A DNA stretch of 14,044 nucleotides from an uncultured Burkholderiales bacterium (GTDB lineage: Bacteria; Pseudomonadota; Gammaproteobacteria; Burkholderiales; Burkholderiaceae). This document shows positions 7,549 through 14,044 of the stretch, in pieces; within the stretch, counting starts at the first letter, position 1; the number at the start of each line of letters is the position of its first letter. The stretch lies in assembly GCA_903845315.1 (NCBI GenBank), contig CAIMWY010000200.1, forward strand, positions 1-14,044, read 5' to 3'. Both the position numbers and the translations under genes were made by a program. Below the pieces are notes generated by a model. The model was not told where the DNA came from. It searched no databases and worked only from the letters and a program-made list of their open reading frames with translations.

Positions 7549-8769
7549 AGCCCGCCCACAGGCGTATGCGCTGGCCCAAGCCCACTGAAAGTTGTAGCCG
7601 CCCAGCCAGCCGGTGATGTCCACCACTTCGCCAATGAAATACAGCCCCGGTTGCTTGGACTCCATGGTTTGCTGGGAGAGATCGCGCGTGTCCACGCCGC
7701 CCACGGTCACCTCGGCTTTTTTATAGCCTTCGGTTCCGGTGGGGGTGAGGGGCCAGCTGCCCAAGCGCTGTGCCAACTGCATCAAGGATTTGTCGCTGGC
7801 TTCCATGACCGGGCGCTGCCAAGTTGGGTTTTGGCTGGTCCAAGCATCGGCCAAACGCGACGGCACCCAGGCACTCAGCGCATTGGCCACGAGTTTTTTG
7901 GAATGCTGCTTGGCCTGTATCAGTTGCTCTTGCACGTCGATCTCGGGCGCCAAATTCACCCGAATCTCGCTGCCGGCTTGCCAGTAGCTGGAAATTTGCA
8001 GTACCGCTGGGCCTGACAGTCCCCGATGAGTGAACAACAGGTCTTCGTCAAACCCTTGCAGGTTTTTTTTAGACCCCGTTTCAATGCGCACTGGCAGCGA
8101 CAGACCTGAGAGCTGCGCATAAGGTGCCCAAGCCGCGCCATCAAAGGTCATGGGCACCAAGCCTGGACGGGGTTCGACCAGGCGCAGCCCAAACTGTTGG
8201 GCCAGTCGGTAGCCCAAATCGGTGGCACCAATTTTTGGAATTGACAAGCCGCCTGTGGCCACCACCACCGAGGCTGCACACACTGTGCCTTGGTCGGTAT
8301 CGACCTCATACCGCGAAGCGGTGGGCGCTGTGGCGGTGAATCGCACGGCCTTCAAGCCACAGGGCTGCCAACGGGTCACATGTCCGCCCAGGGCACCCGC
8401 GTCGCATTCGCGCAGCAGCATTTGAATCAGATCTTCGGCCGAGCGGTCACAAAACAACTGGCCTTTGTGCTTTTCGTGAAAGGGAATTTGGTGGTGCTGC
8501 ACCAGCGCGATGAAGTCTTGCGGGGTGTAACGCGACAGCGCGCTGCGGCAAAACTGTGGGTTCTGGCCCAAAAAGTGTTTGTGCGGGGCGCGCACATCGA
8601 GTTCACGGTTGGTGAAATTGCTGCGCCCGCCGCCTGAGATGCGAATTTTCTCAGCCACCTTGTTGCTGTGGTCCAGCACCAGCACCTTCAAGCCTTGTTG
8701 AGCCGCCACGCCGGCACAAAACAAACCAGCAGCGCCAGCGCCAACGATCACCACGTCAAACGAATTCAT
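7522..8769 (-). CDS. BaiN/HI0933-family FAD-dependent oxidoreductase
   Basis: A 415-residue flavoprotein of the HI0933 (BaiN, formerly 'aminoacetone oxidase') family. Known features are an N-terminal FAD-binding Rossmann motif GAGAAGLFCAG (10-20), the family signature SGGGRSNFTN (45-54), a second dinucleotide-binding segment VVVATGGLSIPKIG in the middle, and the C-terminal FAD-contact motif FIGEVVDITGWLGGYNFQWAW. The length is normal for the family. The substrate of most members is unknown; BaiN was named for bile-acid reduction in gut bacteria, which does not apply here. The gene begins 36 bases after cobA in the same direction with no visible terminator between them, so it may be a distal member of the nitrate operon, but a functional link is not evident. 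No good Shine-Dalgarno sequence precedes the ATG. Confidence 0.93.
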   Translation of the reverse strand: MNSFDVVIVGAGAAGLFCAGVAAQQGLKVLVLDHSNKVAEKIRISGGGRSNFTNRELDVRAPHKHFLGQNPQFCRSALSRYTPQDFIALVQHHQIPFHEKHKGQLFCDRSAEDLIQMLLRECDAGALGGHVTRWQPCGLKAVRFTATAPTASRYEVDTDQGTVCAASVVVATGGLSIPKIGATDLGYRLAQQFGLRLVEPRPGLVPMTFDGAAWAPYAQLSGLSLPVRIETGSKKNLQGFDEDLLFTHRGLSGPAVLQISSYWQAGSEIRVNLAPEIDVQEQLIQAKQHSKKLVANALSAWVPSRLADAWTSQNPTWQRPVMEASDKSLMQLAQRLGSWPLTPTGTEGYKKAEVTVGGVDTRDLSQQTMESKQPGLYFIGEVVDITGWLGGYNFQWAWASAYACGRALAASLKSL

Positions 8770-8805
8770 GCGAGGAGTTTAGTGGGGGCGACCGGCGATC
8801 GTGCT

Positions 8806-9603
8806 TTATTGCGCTGCCTGCATCTGTGAGGCGGTGTGCGAGGTTTGCATTTGCAGCAAGCCCTGGAACACATCGCCCACCACGATCACCGAGGGACTGG
8901 CCATGGCCTCACGCACCACGGTGTCATACAAGTTGTCTAAGGTGCACACCACATGGCGTTGCGTGGGCAAGCTCACATGCTGAACCACAGCCACAGGCGT
9001 GTGCGCGTCCAGGCCTTGCAGCAAGGCGTCTTGCAACTGTGCCGCGCCACTCATGCCCATGTAAATCACCAAGGTCAGTTTGGCTTGCGCTGCCGTGTGG
9101 GCCAAGCCCACCCAGTCGACGCCATTGGCGTTGTCTTTTTTGGCGTGACCGGTGATGAACAGCACGCCGTGGGCATGCGCGCGATGCGTGAGCGACACGC
9201 CCAACGAGGTGACGCCAGCCAAGCCCGCTGTGATGCCATTGACCACCGTCACCGACACACCTTGCGCTTGCAAATGTTCGAGCTCTTCACCGCCACGACC
9301 AAAAATAAAAGGATCGCCGCCTTTGAGGCGCACCACGTTCTCGCCTGCTTTGGCTTCTTGCAACATCAGCTTTTCAATGAAGGCTTGCGGTGTCGAGTTG
9401 CAGCCCCCGCGCTTGCCCACATGCACGATGCGCGCTGTGGGCGCGGCATAAGCCAGCACCGCGTCACTCACCAAGTCGTCCACCAACAAGACGGTGGCAG
9501 CAGCAATGGCTTTGACGGCTTTGAGGGTCAGCAGCTCAGGGTCGCCAGGGCCTGCGCCGACCAAGGTGACGTGGGGTGTGGGTGTTGTGCGGGAGCTTGT
9601 CAT
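8806..9603 (-). CDS. cobA: uroporphyrinogen-III C-methyltransferase (SUMT)
   Basis: Methylates uroporphyrinogen III twice with S-adenosylmethionine to give precorrin-2, the branch-point to siroheme and cobalamin. The 265 residues contain the SUMT signatures: the glycine-rich loop VGAGPGDPELLTLKA (15-29), LVSDAVL (45-51), HVGKRGG (61-67), VRLKGGDPFIFGRGGEE (91-107), the NGITAGLAG segment (122-130) and YMGM (181-184). It is the stand-alone methyltransferase; the dehydrogenase/ferrochelatase half found in CysG is absent, so another protein must finish siroheme. Its place at the end of the nirB-nirD-nasA cluster fits, because NirB carries siroheme. The start is 36 bases after the YbiB-like gene. 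Confidence 0.96.
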   Translation of the reverse strand: MTSSRTTPTPHVTLVGAGPGDPELLTLKAVKAIAAATVLLVDDLVSDAVLAYAAPTARIVHVGKRGGCNSTPQAFIEKLMLQEAKAGENVVRLKGGDPFIFGRGGEELEHLQAQGVSVTVVNGITAGLAGVTSLGVSLTHRAHAHGVLFITGHAKKDNANGVDWVGLAHTAAQAKLTLVIYMGMSGAAQLQDALLQGLDAHTPVAVVQHVSLPTQRHVVCTLDNLYDTVVREAMASPSVIVVGDVFQGLLQMQTSHTASQMQAAQ

Positions 9604-9639
9604 GGTGATGGAACGGTTGATGAGCAGGTGTCTTTTGGG

Positions 9640-10545
9640 TCAAAGCGCCAAGGCCTGCAATGCGGCTTGTACTTGGCGTGCAATGGGCGCAGGCACTGGC
9701 AATTGACCGTCGAGTACGTCATGGATGTAGCGCGCCGTGGTGTTTGCATCGGTCTGTGTGGGCAACTCGGGCAATTGTGCCAAGGAGCCCGTTTGCGCCT
9801 CGACCAAGGTCTGGCGTACCCCATCGGTGAATGCATCAATGTGTGGCTGACGGCGCGCATCGGCCACCACCTCGCCTTCGGTGCCGCGCAGCAGCAAGGC
9901 GCGCGCGCCTGTGAGCGCCCAGGTGTTGGCCATGGACACCGCGTATTCGGGGTGCGTGTAGCTGCCCACCAGCAAGGCATCGCCCGCCATGGGGTTCATC
10001 AGCTTGACCAAGCTGTGGGCCGGGTTGCGCAAGCCCACCACGCGGCGCACATCCAGCAAGCGTTTCAGGCCTGGGCACAGCACCTCAGTGGGCACAAACA
10101 CTTGCTCGCCCGCTTGCACGCTGCGCACATGGCTCAAGGCGTGTTGACCCATGGCAGCCAGCACCTCTTGGGTGGTCACACGGGCTGACTCGGTGGCGCA
10201 GCCATGCACCACCACGGCCAAACCCTCGCGTGCCAGCAGGGCTGCCAGCAAAGGCGTGAGCACCGGCAGTTTGCGTGCCCCGTTGTAGCTGGGCAGCACC
10301 ACCACGCGGGTACCAGCGCTCGCACTGAGGCGATTCAGGCGCGCATGGGTGGCGTCTAAAAAACCCGCCATTTCTTCAGGCGTTTCGCCTTTGATGCGCA
10401 TGGCCAAACAAAAGGCGCCGATTTCCAAGTCGCTCACGCTGCCGTCGAGCACCTGGCCCATCAAGTCGGCGGCTTGTGCGCGGTCGATGGCGCGGGCGCC
10501 GTCGCGACCGCGGCCAATGACTTTGAGGTAGTGTGCAATTGCCAT
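9640..10545 (-). CDS. ybiB: TrpD2/YbiB-family DNA-binding protein (anthranilate phosphoribosyltransferase-like)
   Basis: A 301-residue protein with the fold of anthranilate phosphoribosyltransferase: an N-terminal helical domain (DLMGQVLDGSVSDLEIGAF, LAMRIKGETPEEMAGFLDA) and a larger alpha/beta domain. Where true TrpD has the glycine-rich PRPP loop GTGGD, this has LPSYNGARK (84-92), the mark of the TrpD2/YbiB group. E. coli YbiB binds nucleic acids without sequence preference and shows no TrpD activity. NPMAGDALLVGSYTHPEY (184-201) is also typical. The ATG at 10545 gives the usual MAIAHYLKVIGRG start; a GTG at 10566 would add seven residues. It lies between nasA (34 bases) and cobA (36 bases) on the same strand, so it is very likely part of the nitrate operon. 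Its role there is unknown. Confidence 0.9.
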   Translation of the reverse strand: MAIAHYLKVIGRGRDGARAIDRAQAADLMGQVLDGSVSDLEIGAFCLAMRIKGETPEEMAGFLDATHARLNRLSASAGTRVVVLPSYNGARKLPVLTPLLAALLAREGLAVVVHGCATESARVTTQEVLAAMGQHALSHVRSVQAGEQVFVPTEVLCPGLKRLLDVRRVVGLRNPAHSLVKLMNPMAGDALLVGSYTHPEYAVSMANTWALTGARALLLRGTEGEVVADARRQPHIDAFTDGVRQTLVEAQTGSLAQLPELPTQTDANTTARYIHDVLDGQLPVPAPIARQVQAALQALAL

Positions 10546-10579
10546 ATGGGTATTGTCCCGCAGCACAGATAACCTGAAG

Positions 10580-13393
10580 CTATAAGACCAATGACGGCGT
10601 GGCCGTCGCAGGCGCCAGATGCAGGCGAATCATGCGACGCAACTCAGGCACACACGAGCCACACTGGGTGCCGCATTTCAGCGTGCCTTGCAGGCCTGAC
10701 AGGCAGCGGTGCTCGTCGGGCTGGGCGCTGTGTGCAAGCTGCGCTTGAATCGCCACATCGCGCACCCCCACACAGGTGCAGACCGTGCTGCCCACGCTGG
10801 CCAAAGCGACCGGGGGCGTGTGACCCGTCATCAGCAAGCGACGGCCGTAGGCTTTGGCCGATTGCTGAGTTTGCAGCAAAGTCTTGAGCCAAGCTTCGGC
10901 CGAGGTGTCGCCTGCAATCACAAAGGCGTCCAAGGTGGTGTCGGACTCCGCCCGCAAGCGCATGCAACGCAGTTGGCTGCGCTTGGCGTCGACATAGCGC
11001 AAGCTGTTGTCTTCACTCAAGCCCAGTTGTTGCTCAATGTCTTGCAACACGGCCATGTCCGGCGGCTCGCTGCACGCCGCACGCAGCAGCACGCCTTGGC
11101 GCGGCGTGTCGGTGTTGCCGCTTTCGGCAAAGGGCACGCAACTGGCAAATTCAAACTGGCCCATGCGTGCACGCAAGGCTTGCAACACGGTGTGCTCGCT
11201 GTCCTCGGGCAGCCAAGCCACGGCCAGCAGCGTCCAGGGCAATTCGGCTTTGAGCACCTTGACGGCGGCGTGCTTGAGTTCGGGTTGCTTGGAGGTGGGG
11301 CAGTACGCCGAGGTGGTGATGGCATTCACGCCAGCCAAGGGCTTGTTTTGGTGGTCACGTCCGCCCAAAAAAGCGGGGCCCCAGTGCATGGCGATGAAGG
11401 CTTGGTGTTGTCTTATGTCGGGGCTGGCCAAGGCGGGTACCACCAGGGAGCCGCGTTTGCTGGTGACGTGCACCAAGGTGCCGTCGCTCAGCCCCAGGCG
11501 CGTCATGTCGGCCGGGTTCATTTGCACCGAGGGCTCGGGCACATGGCCAAACAATTTGCCCACCACGCCGGTGCGCGTCATGCCGTGCCACTGGTCGCGC
11601 AAACGCCCCGTGTTGAGCGAGAACGGAAAGCGCGATTCACGGGCTTCAGCCACGGGCACATAGTCCATGGCCGCAAAGCGTGCTTTGCCGCTGGGTGTGG
11701 CAAACACGCCGTCTTGGTACAGGCGCGCTTGGCCTTGGGCAGCGCCCTCAGGCATGGGCCACTGCTGGGGGGCAGCTTCGAGCTGGGCATAGCTCAAGCC
11801 GGTGATGTCCAGGTCACGGCCGCGGGTGGATTCGCGGTGTTCCAGCCAGATGGCTTCGGGCGAGTTGTAGTTCATCTGCAAGCCCTTGCGGCCTTCGCCC
11901 ACACCAGGTTCTTGGGCCAAGCGTTGCGCCAGATCGACCACGATCTGCCAGTCATGGCGAGCCAGACCCGGGGGCGGCACCGCAGCGCGCACGCGCGTGA
12001 TGCGCCGCTCGCTGTTGGTAACCGTGCCCTCTTTTTCGCCCCAGGTGGTGGCCGGCAGCAGCAAGTCGGCAAAGGCGCAGGTCTCGGCGGTGGCAAACGC
12101 TTCTTGCACCACCACAAACTCGGCACGCTCCAAGGCACGGCGTACCGTGTGTTGGTCGGGCATGGATTGGGCCGGGTTGGTGCACGCAATCCACAAAGCC
12201 TTGATCTCGCCATCGGCTGCGGCTTCAAACATTTCAACCGCTGTCTTGCCGGGTTTGGCGGGCACCTCGTCAATGCCCCACAGCGCGGCCACCTCGGCCC
12301 GGTGCGCAGGGTTGGCCAGGTCACGGTGTGCGCTGAGCAAATTGGCCAAGCCACCCACCTCGCGTCCGCCCATGGCGTTGGGCTGGCCCGTGAGCGAGAA
12401 CGGCCCAGCACCCGGTTTGCCGATCTGCCCGGTGGCCAAGTGCAGGTTGATCAGCGAGGCGTTTTTGGCGGTGCCACTGCTGGACTGGTTCAAGCCTTGG
12501 CAATACAGGCTGAGCGTGGATTTGGCCGTGGCAAACCAGCGCGCAGCTTGCAGCAAGGACTCGGTGGGCAGACCACAGAGCTGGCTCACCCGCTCAGGCG
12601 TGAAGTCGCGCACCAAGGTTTGCAGGGTGTCAAAGCCTTCGGTGTGGGCGTGGATGTAGGTTTTGTCGATCCAGCCTTCGCGCAGCATGATGTGCAGCAG
12701 GCCATGGAACAGCGGCACATCCGTGCCAGGTTGCAGCGGCAGATGCAGGTCGGCGCTGCTGGCCGTGTCGGTGCGGCGCGGGTCGGCCACGATGATTTTG
12801 AGCTGGAGATTTTGCGCGCGCGCCTCTTCGATGCGGCGAAACAAAATTGGGTGCGCATAAGCCGCATTGCTGCCGGCAATGAACAAACAGTCGGCCTGCA
12901 TCACATCGTCATAGCAAGCCGGTGGCGCGTCAGCGCCCAGGGTGAGCTTGTAGCCTGCCACCGCGCTGCTCATGCACAGGCGGGAATTGGTGTCGATGTT
13001 GTTGCTGCCCAGCAAACCTTTGACCAGCTTGTTGAAGACGTAATAGTCTTCGGTCAACAGCTGACCCGACACATAAAACCCCACCGCCTCAGCCCCATAG
13101 GTGCGCACGATGTGGCCCAGGCTTTGGCTGGCCCATTGCAGCGAGGCGTCCCACGACATGGGCAACAAGTGGCCGCCGCGCACCAAACGCCGCTGAGGTT
13201 GCAACAAGCGTGTTTGCGCGGCTGCCACGGGGCTGGCGCTCAGGTGCAGGGTCGAGCCCTTGCTGCACAGGCGGCCCAAATTGGCAGGGTGCTCGGGGTC
13301 GCCGCGCACACCGGTGATGCGTGCGCCTGTTGACTCGATGATCACGCCGCAGCCCACGCCGCAGTAAGGGCAGGTGGAGCGGGTTTCTTTCAT
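10580..13393 (-). CDS. nasA: assimilatory nitrate reductase catalytic subunit with C-terminal BFD-like [2Fe-2S] domain
   Basis: A 937-residue cytoplasmic molybdopterin oxidoreductase that reduces nitrate to nitrite for nitrogen assimilation. The N-terminus binds a [4Fe-4S] cluster through Cys8, Cys11, Cys15 (CPYCGVGC) and Cys43 (LCSKGS). The probable molybdenum ligand is Cys140 in NSRLCMSSAVAGYK, as in NapA/NasA enzymes. Bis-MGD-binding segments follow, with ATTWGEKEGTVTNSERR in the middle and a C-terminal molydopterin-dinucleotide domain (about 600-720, NTGRLRDQWHGMTRTG). The last 70 residues carry a BFD-like domain with Cys872-x-Cys874 and Cys907, Cys911, Cys914 (KCGTQCGSC), an electron-entry [2Fe-2S] site known from many NasA proteins. 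No Tat signal is present, fitting a cytoplasmic enzyme. The ATG begins 2 bases after the nirD stop, with GGA seven bases upstream. Confidence 0.96.
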   Translation of the reverse strand: MKETRSTCPYCGVGCGVIIESTGARITGVRGDPEHPANLGRLCSKGSTLHLSASPVAAAQTRLLQPQRRLVRGGHLLPMSWDASLQWASQSLGHIVRTYGAEAVGFYVSGQLLTEDYYVFNKLVKGLLGSNNIDTNSRLCMSSAVAGYKLTLGADAPPACYDDVMQADCLFIAGSNAAYAHPILFRRIEEARAQNLQLKIIVADPRRTDTASSADLHLPLQPGTDVPLFHGLLHIMLREGWIDKTYIHAHTEGFDTLQTLVRDFTPERVSQLCGLPTESLLQAARWFATAKSTLSLYCQGLNQSSSGTAKNASLINLHLATGQIGKPGAGPFSLTGQPNAMGGREVGGLANLLSAHRDLANPAHRAEVAALWGIDEVPAKPGKTAVEMFEAAADGEIKALWIACTNPAQSMPDQHTVRRALERAEFVVVQEAFATAETCAFADLLLPATTWGEKEGTVTNSERRITRVRAAVPPPGLARHDWQIVVDLAQRLAQEPGVGEGRKGLQMNYNSPEAIWLEHRESTRGRDLDITGLSYAQLEAAPQQWPMPEGAAQGQARLYQDGVFATPSGKARFAAMDYVPVAEARESRFPFSLNTGRLRDQWHGMTRTGVVGKLFGHVPEPSVQMNPADMTRLGLSDGTLVHVTSKRGSLVVPALASPDIRQHQAFIAMHWGPAFLGGRDHQNKPLAGVNAITTSAYCPTSKQPELKHAAVKVLKAELPWTLLAVAWLPEDSEHTVLQALRARMGQFEFASCVPFAESGNTDTPRQGVLLRAACSEPPDMAVLQDIEQQLGLSEDNSLRYVDAKRSQLRCMRLRAESDTTLDAFVIAGDTSAEAWLKTLLQTQQSAKAYGRRLLMTGHTPPVALASVGSTVCTCVGVRDVAIQAQLAHSAQPDEHRCLSGLQGTLKCGTQCGSCVPELRRMIRLHLAPATATPSLVL

Positions 13394-13395
13394 GC

Positions 13396-13734
13396 TCAGT
13401 CCAGGGCCAAGCTGGCCAGCTCTGCACGGTTGAGGGAGACCTCACCGTTGGCCACCTGTACCGCAAAGCGCTGCGCACAGCCCTCGTCAGGGGCCTGGGC
13501 ACAGCCGTCTTCCAAGCCAATTTGCCAGTTGTGCAAAGGGCAGGCCACCGTGGTGCCATACACAATGCCTTGGCTCAGGGGGCCGCCTTTGTGGGGGCAG
13601 CGGTCGAGCAAGGCGAACACCTGATCTTCAGCGTTGCGAAACACTGCCACCTCGCAGCCCTGTGCGCGCTGCACACGGCGAGCACCCAGCACAGGAATGT
13701 CTTCGACTTTGCAAATGACTTGCCAATCGCTCAT
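13396..13734 (-). CDS. nirD: assimilatory nitrite reductase small subunit, Rieske-type
   Basis: A 112-residue Rieske-domain partner of NirB in NAD(P)H-dependent reduction of nitrite to ammonium. An intact Rieske motif is present: Cys46-x-His48 (CPHKGG) and Cys65-x2-His68 (CPLHNW), separated by 16 residues, so this NirD should bind a [2Fe-2S] cluster, whereas the E. coli NirD lacks the ligands. The start at ATG 13734 (MSDWQVICKVEDIP) matches the family and has GGAG seven bases upstream; the longer frame to 13821 runs into nirB. It begins 14 bases after the nirB stop and ends 2 bases before nasA, which indicates one operon. Confidence 0.95.
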   Translation of the reverse strand: MSDWQVICKVEDIPVLGARRVQRAQGCEVAVFRNAEDQVFALLDRCPHKGGPLSQGIVYGTTVACPLHNWQIGLEDGCAQAPDEGCAQRFAVQVANGEVSLNRAELASLALD

Positions 13735-13748
13735 GGTGCGGCTCCGAT

Positions 13749-14044
13749 TCAAGCGGTGAGTTGGGGAAAGATGGGCACAAACTGTCGTGTGTCCACCTGG
13801 GCTTTGGCGTGCTCGAACCAAGGGTCGGGCTCACCTTCCAGGGCAAATTGCAAGCGGGCCCACAAGGCTTGGCGCCCGGCATGGTCGTCCAAGATTTTTT
13901 GCTTCACGTAGTCCAAGCCGACGCGGGTGACGTACTGCACCGTGCGCTCCAGGTACCAGCCGTCCTCGCGGTAGCGCTGCATGAAGGCACCGGTGTACTC
14001 CCGCACTGCGGCGGCGGTTTTGACCTTGGTGAAGAAATGCGCCA
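13749..14044 (-). CDS. nirB: assimilatory nitrite reductase large subunit, C-terminal end only
   Basis: Only the last 98 codons are in the window; the gene continues beyond position 14044. The visible part (AHFFTKVKTAAAVREYTGAF, then YREDGWYLERT, RVGLDYVKQKILDD and the final FVPIFPQLTA) matches the C-terminal tail of NirB, the siroheme, [4Fe-4S] and FAD enzyme that reduces nitrite to ammonium in the cytoplasm. The cofactor-binding parts are not visible. It lies directly upstream of nirD, as in other bacteria, which supports the identification. Confidence 0.92.
   Translation of the reverse strand, partial: AHFFTKVKTAAAVREYTGAFMQRYREDGWYLERTVQYVTRVGLDYVKQKILDDHAGRQALWARLQFALEGEPDPWFEHAKAQVDTRQFVPIFPQLTA

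Noticed and set aside
7394..7585. A 63-codon minus-strand frame upstream of rpsU
   Set aside because: Its first part overlaps the end of the flavoprotein gene and the candidate rpsU promoter. Only the last 20 codons lie in the likely transcript and are listed separately with low confidence.
8770..8805. A small near-palindrome (CGACCGGCGATCG) between cobA and the flavoprotein gene
   Set aside because: It is too short and lacks a T-run or a known operator pattern, so it is not called a terminator or a binding site.
8953..10188. A 411-codon plus-strand open frame across cobA and the YbiB-like gene
   Set aside because: It is antisense to two well-supported genes, spans their intergenic gap and shows no protein-family features.
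10709..13333. An 874-codon open frame on the plus strand, antisense to nasA
   Set aside because: It mirrors nasA with no recognisable domain; its composition (rich in His, Gln, Gly, Ala, Arg) is typical of the antisense frame of a GC-rich gene. The nasA strand carries all family motifs.

Overview
The window reads as chromosomal DNA of a betaproteobacterium, most likely a Comamonadaceae-type member of the Burkholderiales. The evidence is the character of the S21, NasA, NirB/NirD and YbiB-like proteins and the moderately high GC. This placement comes from protein resemblance alone. Every gene I can support lies on the minus strand, so transcription runs from position 14044 down to 1. No tRNA, rRNA, insertion sequence, CRISPR array or phage gene was seen, and no gene-free stretch exceeds 300 bases.

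Region 1 (14044 to 8806) is an assimilatory nitrate/nitrite reduction operon: the end of nirB, nirD, a large molybdopterin nitrate reductase (nasA), a TrpD2/YbiB-type protein, and cobA. CobA makes the siroheme precursor needed by NirB. Gaps are only 2 to 36 bases. A flavoprotein of the BaiN/HI0933 family follows after 36 bases (8769 to 7522).

Region 2 (about 7550 to 6631) is a translation-related pair, rpsU (S21) and a GatB/YqeY-domain gene. A good promoter candidate for rpsU overlaps the end of the flavoprotein gene, and a strong intrinsic terminator separates rpsU from yqeY. The dnaG and rpoD genes that often follow rpsU do not come next.

Region 3 (about 6570 to 2169) is a compact three-gene type I secretion operon: a TolC-like outer-membrane protein, an ABC transporter and an HlyD-type adaptor. 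The genes overlap or nearly touch, and an AT-rich candidate promoter lies in front. No secreted substrate gene is present in the window. Region 4 (2099 to 1) is a serine-biosynthesis pair: a less common type of phosphoserine aminotransferase (serC) followed by 3-phosphoglycerate dehydrogenase (serA), which is cut off by the window edge.

Most of the window is ordinary metabolism. The points that deserve a second look are the secretion operon without a substrate and without an N-terminal peptidase-like domain, its position where dnaG might be expected, the unusual serC/serA pair, the TrpD2 protein inside the nitrate operon, and a short open frame in the rpsU leader whose stop overlaps the rpsU start. 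I found no clear sign of a wholly new system.
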